The translations under genes and the position numbers were made by a program. From NCBI GenBank assembly GCA_030247555.1, contig JAOTSD010000026.1, forward strand, positions 1-51,542: 51,542 nt of DNA. Reading direction: 5' to 3'. Below the pieces are notes generated by a model that did no database searches, was not told the origin of the DNA, and saw only the letters and a program-made list of their open reading frames with translations. This document shows, piece by piece, positions 40,966 through 48,476 of this stretch (the first letter of the stretch is position 1; each line of letters opens with the position of its first letter). The stretch comes from Siculibacillus sp. (GTDB taxonomy: Bacteria; Pseudomonadota; Alphaproteobacteria; Rhizobiales; Ancalomicrobiaceae).

Positions 40966-41595
40966 TCACCCCGCCTTGGTCGGCATGAGGTCGTAGGGCG
41001 CCTTCCAGCCGGGGAGGCTCGCGATGCGGTCGGCCCAGGCGGAGATCGCCGGGAACAGGGCGCCGCGGTCGAGGCCGGTCTCCTCGGTGTAGAAGACGTA
41101 GCCGGCGAGCGAGAAGTCGGCGATGGTCGGCCGCTGGGCGACGAGGAAGTCGCGGCCCTTCAAATGTTTCTCCACCACCTTGTAGGCGTCGACGACGCGG
41201 CCGCGCAGGAACTCGGTGGTCGGGTTCTCGGGGAACTTCTTGATGCCGACGAGGAAGCGCAGCGTGGCGAAATAGCTGGTGAACTTGTGATTGTCGAAGA
41301 GGATCCAGCGCCAGATCTCGCGCTTCTCGGCCGGGGTCTCGCCGCCGAACTTCCCCGTGATGTCGGCGAGATAGTCGAGGATGACGCCCGACTGGGTGAG
41401 GGTGAGGTCGCCGTGCTCGAGGACGGGCGCCTCGCCCATCTCGTTGACGCTCTCGCGCCATTCCGGCGAGCGGGTGGCGCCTTCGAAGAAAGGCACCCAT
41501 TTCGCCTCCCAGTCGCAGCCGGAAAGCTCGAGCATCAGCGCCGCCTTGTAGGAGTTGCCGCTCTCGCCGAAGCAGTGCAGGACGAATTCGCTCAT
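40966..41595 (-). CDS. Glutathione S-transferase family protein
   Basis: This 209-aa protein has the thioredoxin-like N-terminal domain (FVLHCFGESGNSYKAAL, then the glutathione cis-proline region EAPVLEHGDLTLTQSGVIL) and an all-helical C-terminal domain with the N-capping motif RPTIADFSLAGY. The SGNSYK segment resembles beta-class or bacterial Ure2p-like GSTs. The substrate is unknown. ATG 41595 has GGAG 7 nt upstream. It sits between pepP and the GFA gene on the same strand, so co-transcription is likely. Confidence 0.88.
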   Translation of the reverse strand: MSEFVLHCFGESGNSYKAALMLELSGCDWEAKWVPFFEGATRSPEWRESVNEMGEAPVLEHGDLTLTQSGVILDYLADITGKFGGETPAEKREIWRWILFDNHKFTSYFATLRFLVGIKKFPENPTTEFLRGRVVDAYKVVEKHLKGRDFLVAQRPTIADFSLAGYVFYTEETGLDRGALFPAISAWADRIASLPGWKAPYDLMPTKAG

Positions 41596-41621
41596 CGGGA
41601 TCTCCGGGACGTGAAGGCGGG

Positions 41622-43433
41622 TCAGGCGACGGGTGTGCAGGCGTGGGCGAGCCAGACCCGGGTCGCCTCGTCGACGAGGGGGCCGATCTCGGCCGCGACG
41701 CGAGCGTGATAGGCGTCGAGCCAACGGATCTCGTCGCGGGTCATCAGGCTCGTGTCGACGAGACGGGTGTCGATCGGGATCAGCGTCAGCGTCTCGAAGC
41801 CGAGCATCGGCCGCTCGCCGCCGTCGATGGCGCGGGGTTCGTGGACGAGTTCGAGGTTCTCGATGCGGATGCCGAAGGCGCCGGCGCGGTAGTGGCCGGG
41901 CTCGTTCGACAGGATCATCCCGGGCTCGAGCGGCACCGTGCCGGTCTTGGCGATGCGCTGCGGGCCTTCGTGGACGGAGAGATGGCTGCCGACCCCGTGG
42001 CCGGTGCCGTGGTCGTAGTCGAAGCCGGCCTTCCACAGGGCGATGCGGGCGAGCGTATCGAGCGCCGCGCCGGTGGTGCCGACGGGGAAGCGGGCGGTGG
42101 AGATGGCGATGTGGCCCTTCAGCACCAGCGTGAAGGCGCGCCGCATCTCGGCCGAGGGCGTGCCGACGGCCAGCGTGCGGGTGACGTCGGTGGTGCCGTC
42201 GCGGTACTGGGCGCCGCTGTCGAGCAGGAACAGGCCGTCGCGATCGATCGGCCGGTTGGTGGCGCGGGTCGAGTGATAATGGACGATGGCGCCGTTCGGC
42301 CCCGACCCCGAGATGGTCGGAAACGACAGGTCGAGAAGTTCGCCGCCGGCGGTGCGGCAGGCCTCGAGCCGCTCGCAGCAGGTGATCTCGTCGGTCGCGT
42401 GACCCTCGGCGTCGAACCAGGCGAGGAAGCGGGCGACCGCGGCGCCGTCGCGGACATGGGCGGCGCGGGCGCCGGCGATCTCGGCGGCGTTCTTGCGCGC
42501 CTTGGGCAGCGTCACCGGATCGTCGGCCTCGAACACCGTGGCGCCGGTCTCGGTGAGGCGGCGGGCGAGGATCTCGGAGGTCCAGGCCGGATCGAGCAGC
42601 ACCTTCGCCTCGGCTTCGCCGAGCGCGGCGAGGGCGGGAAGGAGATCGCCCGGAGCGGCGAGGTCGGCGATCGGGGCGAGATGGGCGCGCATCGCCTCGT
42701 CGACCTTGGCGGGATCGACGAAGAGAGTGGCGCGGCCGGTCTTCGGCACGATCGCATGGGCGAGCGGAACCGGATTGTGGGGCACGTCGCGGCCGCGGAC
42801 ATTGAGGATCCAAGCGACCGAGTCGGGTTGGTTGATCAGCAGATGCTCGGCGCCGGCCTCGCCGATGGCGGCGGCGATGCGGGCGAGCTTGGCGCTCGCG
42901 TCTTCGCCGGCGAGGTCGGTCGGCTGGACGACGAGGCGGCCCCGCGGCGGGGCGGGACGATCGGTCCACACCGCGTCGAGAGGGTTGGTCTCGACCGCGA
43001 CGAGCTCGCCGCCGGCGGCCTCGACCGCGGTCTTCAACCGGCGCACGCCGGCGACCGTGTGGAGCCAGGGGTCGTAACCGATGCGGTCGCCGGGTTTCAC
43101 CTCGGCCTTCAGCCAGACGTGGGGCGGCACGGCGACGATGTCGCCGGGGGTGAAGACGGCGGTGTCGACCTCGTCGGCGACCTGCAGGGTGTAGCGGCCG
43201 TCGACCAGAATAGCCGCCTTCTCGGCGAGGACGACGCCTGCGCCGGCCGAGCCGGAGAAGCCGGTGAGCCAGCGCAGTCGCTCCGCCGACGGCGGCACGT
43301 ATTCGGCCTGGAACTCGTCGGCGCGCGGCACCAGGAAACCGGTGAGGCCGCGGCGGGCGAGTTCGGTGCGCAGCAGGGCGAGGCGAGGGGCGCCGACCGA
43401 GGGGTCGGCATGGGTGTCGAAGCTCTGGAACAT
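41622..43433 (-). CDS. pepP: Xaa-Pro aminopeptidase (M24 family)
   Basis: This 603-aa enzyme is of the long aminopeptidase P type with two creatinase-like N-terminal domains and a C-terminal pita-bread domain. Metal ligands appear in DSGAQYRDGTTDVTRT (two Asp, about 406-420), the histidine of GTGHGVGSHLSVHEGP (about 478), and glutamates in EPGMILSNEPGHY. It removes the N-terminal residue when proline is second. Its promoter sits so close that the mRNA may have no leader; the bases before the ATG are CCCCCC, with no ribosome-binding site. Confidence 0.93.
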   Translation of the reverse strand: MFQSFDTHADPSVGAPRLALLRTELARRGLTGFLVPRADEFQAEYVPPSAERLRWLTGFSGSAGAGVVLAEKAAILVDGRYTLQVADEVDTAVFTPGDIVAVPPHVWLKAEVKPGDRIGYDPWLHTVAGVRRLKTAVEAAGGELVAVETNPLDAVWTDRPAPPRGRLVVQPTDLAGEDASAKLARIAAAIGEAGAEHLLINQPDSVAWILNVRGRDVPHNPVPLAHAIVPKTGRATLFVDPAKVDEAMRAHLAPIADLAAPGDLLPALAALGEAEAKVLLDPAWTSEILARRLTETGATVFEADDPVTLPKARKNAAEIAGARAAHVRDGAAVARFLAWFDAEGHATDEITCCERLEACRTAGGELLDLSFPTISGSGPNGAIVHYHSTRATNRPIDRDGLFLLDSGAQYRDGTTDVTRTLAVGTPSAEMRRAFTLVLKGHIAISTARFPVGTTGAALDTLARIALWKAGFDYDHGTGHGVGSHLSVHEGPQRIAKTGTVPLEPGMILSNEPGHYRAGAFGIRIENLELVHEPRAIDGGERPMLGFETLTLIPIDTRLVDTSLMTRDEIRWLDAYHARVAAEIGPLVDEATRVWLAHACTPVA

Positions 43434-43439
43434 GGGGGG

Positions 43440-43467
43440 AGTGTAGCGGCCGGACGTCGTCTGACAA
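43440..43467 (-). promoter_or_regulatory. pepP promoter predicting a leaderless mRNA
   Basis: On the minus strand TTGTCA (43467-43462) and TACACT (43445-43440) are 16 nt apart. Transcription starting 7 nt after the -10 falls on the A of the pepP ATG (43433). Confidence 0.55.
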
Positions 43468-43511
43468 CCGATTCGCGTGTTCCCTCCCGGGCGGAGTGAC
43501 GCCGAACGAAA

Positions 43512-43533
43512 GGGGAGCCCCGAAAGGCTCCCC
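43512..43533 (-). terminator. Terminator of the host-attachment gene
   Basis: GGGGAGCC (43512-43519) and GGCTCCCC (43526-43533) form a perfect 8-bp stem with a 6-nt loop. On the minus strand it is followed by TTTCGTT. It lies about 85 nt after the stop at 43618. Confidence 0.65.
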
Positions 43534-43617
43534 CGATCGATCTTCCGTGTTCCGATTCAGTCACGTCGGCGGCGAACGGTCGTGTGGATCGAGGACCGGC
43601 CGGTCCGCCGTCATCGT

Positions 43618-44070
43618 CTAGCCCGCGGCGAGAAGGATCGTCTCGATGTCGGCGATGGTGTGGCGCGTCAGATCCTTGTCGATCTCGGCGCGGACACGGG
43701 CCTTCGCTTCCTTGCTCAGATCCTGGCGCAGTTCGGCGAGGATACGCGGCGGGGCGACGAGGATGAGGTGTTCGTAGCGACCCTCGTGGACGGCCGCGTT
43801 CAGCTCGGCGGCGATGCCGGCTGCGAAGCGGCGCGCTTCCTCGTCGTGCCAGTCGGTGGTCTCCATCGACGACCGCATGCCGCCCACGCTGGCGAAGGCC
43901 CGGCCGGGAGCATCCGTACCCTGTTCGCGGGTCGCGGGGTTCTGCTGTTCGCGCGTGGCGATGCAGTGGAGATTGGGTTGCTCGGCCAGACCATCGTTGC
44001 GGAGGAACAGCGCCTTGCGGCCGTCCCCGACCAGGATCCAAGTTCCGTTGGCGATCTTCATACGGGGCAT
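43618..44070 (-). CDS. Host attachment family protein
   Basis: This 150-aa protein matches the 'required for attachment to host cells' family (archaeal release-factor-like fold): it opens with KIANGTWILVGDGRKALFL and continues with EEARRFAAGIAAELNAA and LILVAPPRILAELRQDL, the usual core blocks. The family was named from an Agrobacterium-type phenotype; the molecular function is not established. ATG 44070 has GGGGAG 7 nt upstream. It has its own terminator and seems monocistronic. Confidence 0.85.
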   Translation of the reverse strand: MPRMKIANGTWILVGDGRKALFLRNDGLAEQPNLHCIATREQQNPATREQGTDAPGRAFASVGGMRSSMETTDWHDEEARRFAAGIAAELNAAVHEGRYEHLILVAPPRILAELRQDLSKEAKARVRAEIDKDLTRHTIADIETILLAAG

Positions 44071-44213
44071 CGTCTCACTCCCCTGATCTTGCGATCCACG
44101 GGAATGATCTGACACCCGATCGAGCGCGCCGTCCTTGATCGGGCGCAAGCACGGACGGAAATGTCGAACGGATGGGGCGAATGGCTCCGCCGCCGTGCCC
44201 TCCCGGACCGCCC

Positions 44214-45104
44214 TCAGCGCCCGCCGGTCTCCAGCACCAGCGCCAGCCAGCCGTCGCGCTCGACCTCGAAGGCGAGGCGGAGGCCCTGGGCGAGGTACGC
44301 GGAGAGGACGAGCTGCCGCTCGACGGTGCGCAAGCCGGAGAGCACCACCGTCGAGCGGCGGGCGAGTTCGTGGGCGATGGGGAAGGCGAGCCGGGTCAGC
44401 GGCCGGGCGAGGATGTTGGCCACGACGAGATCGTAGGGACCCTCGCGGGTCAGGAGATCGGCCTTCATGCCGTCGGCGACGATGCAGCGGAAGTTGGCGG
44501 CGACGCCGTTCAGCGCCGCGTTGTGGACGGCGATGTCGACGGCGACGCGGTCGATGTCGGTGGCGAGAACCGGCACCCGCAGCACCCGAGCCAGCGCGAT
44601 GGCGAGGACGCCGGTGCCGGTGCCGAGGTCGAGCGGGCGCTCGAAACGGCGCGACTTGAGGAGCCGGTCGAGGGCGACGAGGCAGCACCAGGTGGTGGCG
44701 TGGTGGCCGGTGCCGAAGGCCATCGCGGCGTCGATCTCGATCGAGATGCCCGCGGGCGGTCGGCGGTGGCGGTCGTGCGAGCCGTGGACGAAGAAGCGCC
44801 CGGCCTCGACCGGGTGGCGGATCTCCTCGCTCATGGCGATCCAGTTGGCGTCGAGATCGACCACGGTGGTCGTCAGTTCGGCGCCGAAGGCGTCGGTGCC
44901 GAGCGCGTCGCGCACCGCCGCGGCGGCGGCCTCCTCGCTCTCGGCGTCGAAGACGAGGACATCGACCGACCACACTTCCGAATAGGGTACCGTCTCCTCG
45001 CGGGTGACGGGCCAGCCCTCGTCTTCGAAGGCGGCCCCGAGCAGGCGCTCGAAGCGTTCGGATTCGGGACCCTCGGCGACGAGGCGGACCTGGACGGCGG
45101 GCAT
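44214..45104 (-). CDS. prmA: Ribosomal protein L11 methyltransferase
   Basis: This 296-aa SAM enzyme has the PrmA layout: an N-terminal recognition domain, a linker and a Rossmann methyltransferase. Signature segments are MAFGTGHHATT (about 158-168), the SAM loop LDLGTGTGVLAIAL, and DLVVANILARPL. PrmA trimethylates ribosomal protein L11. It lies 10 nt after a second, more divergent gene of the same family, with GAGGAG before its ATG. Of the two, this one keeps the canonical FGTGHH and VVANIL motifs and is the better PrmA candidate. Confidence 0.88.
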   Translation of the reverse strand: MPAVQVRLVAEGPESERFERLLGAAFEDEGWPVTREETVPYSEVWSVDVLVFDAESEEAAAAAVRDALGTDAFGAELTTTVVDLDANWIAMSEEIRHPVEAGRFFVHGSHDRHRRPPAGISIEIDAAMAFGTGHHATTWCCLVALDRLLKSRRFERPLDLGTGTGVLAIALARVLRVPVLATDIDRVAVDIAVHNAALNGVAANFRCIVADGMKADLLTREGPYDLVVANILARPLTRLAFPIAHELARRSTVVLSGLRTVERQLVLSAYLAQGLRLAFEVERDGWLALVLETGGR

Positions 45105-45114
45105 GGGAGGCTCC

Positions 45115-46023
45115 TCAGGGCTTCTCGAAGGTGAGCGAGGCCCATTCCTTGATCGAACGACGGGAGACGAGGCGCAGGCCCCGGGCACGATGGGCACTCT
45201 CGAGCCGCGCCTGCTCGCCGATGCGCAGGCCCGCGACGACGAGGAAGCCGCCGGGCGCCATCAGCGCCGCCACGTCGCCGGCCATGCGGCAGAGCGGGTC
45301 GGGCAGGATGTTGGCGAGCACCAGATCGAAGGGAGCGCGGGCGCGGATCCGTTTCTCGCCGAGGCCGTCGGCGAGTAGGGCGCGGAACGAGCGGTCGACG
45401 GCGTTGAGGCGGCGGTTGCGCTCGGCGGTCGCCACCGCGTGCGGGGCGATGTCGGTGGCCGTGACCGGCGTCATCGGCGCGATGCGCGACAGCGCGAGGC
45501 CGAGGATGCCGGTGCCGGTGCCGAGGTCGAGGACGTTCTTCGGGCGGGCGTGTTTCAGGATCTCGTCGAGGCCGGCGAGCGACAGTTGCGTCGAGGCGTG
45601 GTCGCCGGAGCCGAAGGCGGACGACGCCTCGATGAGGACGTCCTCGCGGCGCAGATCGGCCGGGCGATTGTGTTCGCCGAAGACGCGGAAGCGGCCGGCG
45701 CGGATCGGCGGCAGGTCGTCGAGACCGATCGCCGCCCAGTCGGCGCCGGCGAGGGGCTTCAGCGTGGCGCGCGAGAGGGTGGCGAGCGCCGCCTCGCGGC
45801 CGGCGATCTCGTCCGCCTCGATCAGGTCGGCGAGGGCCTCGGCGAGCTCCCTCTCGTCGAGCGCCTCGGGGAAGAAGGCCTCCACCCCCCAAGCGCCGTC
45901 ACCGTGGTCGAAGGCGCCGGCCGCGTCGGCGAAGGCGAAGACGATCTCGCCGTCGCCCAGCGCATCGGCGATGCGGGTGGCGTAGGAGCGGGTGGTCGTC
46001 AGGCGGTAGACGTGCGTGGGCAT
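45115..46023 (-). CDS. PrmA-like methyltransferase paralogue
   Basis: This 302-aa protein has the same architecture as its neighbour: SSAFGSGDHAST replaces FGTGHHATT, the SAM loop is LDLGTGTGILGLAL, and the catalytic segment is DLVLANILPDPL. An N-terminal domain with acidic insertions (AFDHGDGAWGVEAFF) differs from the neighbour's. Either it is an ancient duplicate with a new protein substrate or both act on L11. It is 10 nt upstream of prmA in one operon; 85 nt separate it from the membrane protein gene. Confidence 0.85.
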   Translation of the reverse strand: MPTHVYRLTTTRSYATRIADALGDGEIVFAFADAAGAFDHGDGAWGVEAFFPEALDERELAEALADLIEADEIAGREAALATLSRATLKPLAGADWAAIGLDDLPPIRAGRFRVFGEHNRPADLRREDVLIEASSAFGSGDHASTQLSLAGLDEILKHARPKNVLDLGTGTGILGLALSRIAPMTPVTATDIAPHAVATAERNRRLNAVDRSFRALLADGLGEKRIRARAPFDLVLANILPDPLCRMAGDVAALMAPGGFLVVAGLRIGEQARLESAHRARGLRLVSRRSIKEWASLTFEKP

Positions 46024-46108
46024 CCGGGATCCGGCGATGGCCGGCGAGCCTCCGCCGGGTGGCGGCTTCCTACACCGAAACCGCGGCGAGGAGAACGGCC
46101 GACGTCGT

Positions 46109-47452
46109 TCATCGACCGGGCGGGGCCGGCGGGGTCGGCGGCGGCGGGTCGACGGCGGGGGCGAGCAGGCGGGCGCCGGGGCGTCGATCGCCCCCGTGAC
46201 CGGCATCGACGGCGGCCGGCGCCACCAGAGCGGCGACGAGGCTCGCCGGCACCGAGGCGACGACGACGACGGCGACGACCAAGGCGCGGGCGAGGCGAGC
46301 GACGGTGGCCGGCAGGGTGGCGATGCCGATCGGCAGGGCGAAGGCGAAGAACACCCACGGGGCGAGGTAGTAGCGCGATTGCGCCTCCACCATCGAGCCG
46401 GTCTCCCGCATGCTCCGCCAGCCGTAGCCGAGGTGGAGAGCGGCGTAGAGGAGGAGCGCGACGACGCCGGCACGGGCGAGGTCGCGACCGCGATCCGGCC
46501 CCGCCGCCGGGCGCAACGCCAGCGCCGCCAGCCCGATCAGCCCGAGGAGGGGGAGCGCGAGGTCGAAGGAGTCGATTCGCGCCGGGAAGCGGCGGGCGAC
46601 GGTGTCGAAGAACCAGACGGCGTAGTCGAAGGGCGACAGCGTCGCCGCGATCTCCGGCCGCACGTGGTCGAACCAGTCGGGGAAGCGCTCGGGCCGCCAG
46701 ACCGGCCGACCCCAGCGCAGGAGGGTGGCGATCGTCGGCACGGCGCCGACCGCCGCCCCGAGGGCGGCGGCGACGTCGGTCTGCGTCGGGCGCCATCCGT
46801 CGCGGCGAAGCTCGAAGAGGCGCAACAGGGCGAGGAGGATCAGGGCGGCGGCGAAGCCGTTGAACTTGGTCCAGCCGATCGCCGCGACGAGGAGGCCGAC
46901 GACGACGGGGCGCCGCCGGTCGGCGGCGAGCGCGGCGAAGAGCAGGCCGAACTCGCAGACGAGCGCCGCGTCGTTGTTGATCAACGCCGCGACACCCCAG
47001 GTCGCCGGCAGGCCGAATAGGGCGAAAGTGAAGACCAGCCGATCGGCGGGGCTCGCGAGCCGGCGGCGACCGGCGACCCAGGCGGCGAGGAGGCCGACGA
47101 GGACCAGCGCGGCGCCGGCGAGGCGGACCGGGCGGACGTCGCCGGGGAAGAGGCCGGCGAGCGGGCCCATGGCCAGATGGTGGAGCGGCGGGTGGGCGAG
47201 GTAGTTCGGCATCTGCGACCAGCCGGCGCGGTCGGCGGCGAGGATGCGTTGGGCGCCGAGGTCGGGGAAGAGCGTCGGCGCCTCGTGGAGGGCGACGATC
47301 ATCGAATAATGCTCGATCTCGTCGAAGGCGTGACCGAAGGGATAGGCGAGGGCGAAGGCCACCGCCACCGCGGCGAAGGCGGCGATCCAGGCGACGGCGA
47401 GGAGATCGGCCAGGCGGGCGCCGAGGTCGGAGGCATCGCCCGGGCGGGTCAT
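46109..47452 (-). CDS. Polytopic membrane protein, GT-C glycosyltransferase-like
   Basis: This 447-aa protein has about ten membrane helices. Near the N-terminus a first periplasmic loop contains an acidic pair in HAFDEIEHYSMI (about 40), as expected for GT-C-fold lipid-dependent glycosyltransferases and DUF2142-like proteins, followed by AHPPLHHLAMGPL, which recalls the ArnT/PMT family P-P-L-Y-Y motif. No donor or acceptor can be named. ATG 47452 was chosen since the membrane region begins soon after; the upstream open stretch is Arg/Pro-rich and non-homologous. Confidence 0.72.
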   Translation of the reverse strand: MTRPGDASDLGARLADLLAVAWIAAFAAVAVAFALAYPFGHAFDEIEHYSMIVALHEAPTLFPDLGAQRILAADRAGWSQMPNYLAHPPLHHLAMGPLAGLFPGDVRPVRLAGAALVLVGLLAAWVAGRRRLASPADRLVFTFALFGLPATWGVAALINNDAALVCEFGLLFAALAADRRRPVVVGLLVAAIGWTKFNGFAAALILLALLRLFELRRDGWRPTQTDVAAALGAAVGAVPTIATLLRWGRPVWRPERFPDWFDHVRPEIAATLSPFDYAVWFFDTVARRFPARIDSFDLALPLLGLIGLAALALRPAAGPDRGRDLARAGVVALLLYAALHLGYGWRSMRETGSMVEAQSRYYLAPWVFFAFALPIGIATLPATVARLARALVVAVVVVASVPASLVAALVAPAAVDAGHGGDRRPGARLLAPAVDPPPPTPPAPPGR

Positions 47453-47838
47453 CGCCGGCCTCCGATCGGAGACCGGACGCCGCCGTTCGACGCGGCGGCG
47501 CGGTGGCGATCGATCCGCCGGCGTGGGAGGGCGCAGGTCATCGGCGGCGTTCCGGAACGAGCCCCGGCCGGGGCACGGCCCACTCTGCCACGGGCGGGCG
47601 CGACTGTCGCCCCACGGTGGGAGCCGCCCCCGAGGGTGCCGCCCCGGCCGGCCGCGGGGACGTCGAGACACGCGAGCGACACGGATCATTCATACTTTCT
47701 TCACGATCTTCGTGTTCCATGCGTGCCATGGAGACCGTAGCGCACGAGCCTGTCGCGTCTCCCGAAGCCCCCCGATCCTCGGGCCGACCACGGATGTACT
47801 GGCGGACGAAAGAGATCGGGAAGGCAGATCGCAGGAAG
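47453..47838. other. Apparently gene-free region before an orphan terminator
   Basis: No convincing coding gene is seen in this 386-bp stretch on either strand. CCGCCG/CGGCGG around TTCGACG (about 47480-47500) is a GC hairpin. The segment 47700-47838 directly precedes a strong plus-strand terminator, so an unrecognised small RNA on the plus strand is possible. Confidence 0.4.
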
Positions 47839-47878
47839 CCCCGGATGGGAGGCAGAGCCCTCCTCGCCGGGGTTTTTT
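47839..47878 (+). terminator. Strong intrinsic terminator on the plus strand with no obvious gene upstream
   Basis: CCCCGG (47839-47844) pairs with CCGGGG (47867-47872), with GGAGG/CCTCC (47848-47852 and 47859-47863) inside, followed directly by TTTTTT (47873-47878). This is the clearest rho-independent terminator in the window. Confidence 0.8.
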
Positions 47879-47894
47879 GCGTAAGGGGGGATCA

Positions 47895-48455
47895 ATAGGG
47901 CTTATCCGTCTTGGTCAATGCGTCCCAAAATCATTATATGGAGTGCTTAGTGTTATGGCGCAGTATATTTCGAGTAACGATTGCTTCATTTGGTCCTGTT
48001 CCTCAATGGCGAAAAACTTCATTTTCTGAACACGATATTTTGCTATTTTGAAAGCTTCTTGGAATTCTGGATTATTTTCGAGGTCGTCTTTCGCGCCCAT
48101 TCTGTATGTTGTTTCAATCTTTAACTCGAATTTTGCGATTTTTGCAGCAAAACCCGCTTGATTGGCCTTGGAATATTTTTTGGTGTGTTGTCGCATTCGT
48201 CTGCGAATATTGTTTGATCGACCGACATACATTGAATTTCCGTTTTCCCGGAAAAGGTACACCCCTTTTTCTGGGAGCGAACTACTCCCGTCATACGGCG
48301 GGGAGTTTATCAATCGCTCAAATTTTAAGTGTATATCACATATTGCTATTTTGAACTCAGGACTTAGTTCGTCCACCATGGCTGAGATCCTGTTTTCGGG
48401 CCTTAAAATGTATAATTTATATTTGGTTCAATTTTCTGCGCCTGTTGTCAGATAG
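47895..48455. mobile_element. AT-rich island carrying the GIY-YIG gene
   Basis: Base composition drops sharply at about 47895 and rises again at about 48455. The island contains only the nuclease gene and AT-rich flanks (AATTTATATTTGG near 48420, probably its promoter). No flanking direct repeats, terminal inverted repeats or integrase gene were seen, so the mode of entry is unknown. Confidence 0.5.
47915..48379 (-). CDS. GIY-YIG nuclease family protein (AT-rich, probably acquired)
   Basis: This 154-aa protein has a GIY-YIG nuclease core: GVYLFRENGNSMYVGRSNNIRRRMRQH (in two parts, GVY about 39-41 and YVG about 51-53, then the catalytic Arg cluster), and a later glutamate in LLEIYC that may complete the site. 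GIY-YIG enzymes cut DNA; small orphan members occur in mobile elements, restriction and repair. Base composition is far more AT-rich than all neighbours and lysine codons are frequent, which indicates recent transfer. ATG 48379 has an AGGATC upstream. It stands alone between a plus-strand terminator and uvrD. Confidence 0.8.
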   Translation of the reverse strand: MVDELSPEFKIAICDIHLKFERLINSPPYDGSSSLPEKGVYLFRENGNSMYVGRSNNIRRRMRQHTKKYSKANQAGFAAKIAKFELKIETTYRMGAKDDLENNPEFQEAFKIAKYRVQKMKFFAIEEQDQMKQSLLEIYCAITLSTPYNDFGTH

Positions 48456-48476
48456 GACTTCCGGTGCTCTCCCCCC

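Noticed and set aside
47503-47898. Protein gene on the plus strand before the orphan terminator
   Set aside because: The frame runs through the terminator hairpin and T-run, has no ribosome-binding site and no recognisable sequence.
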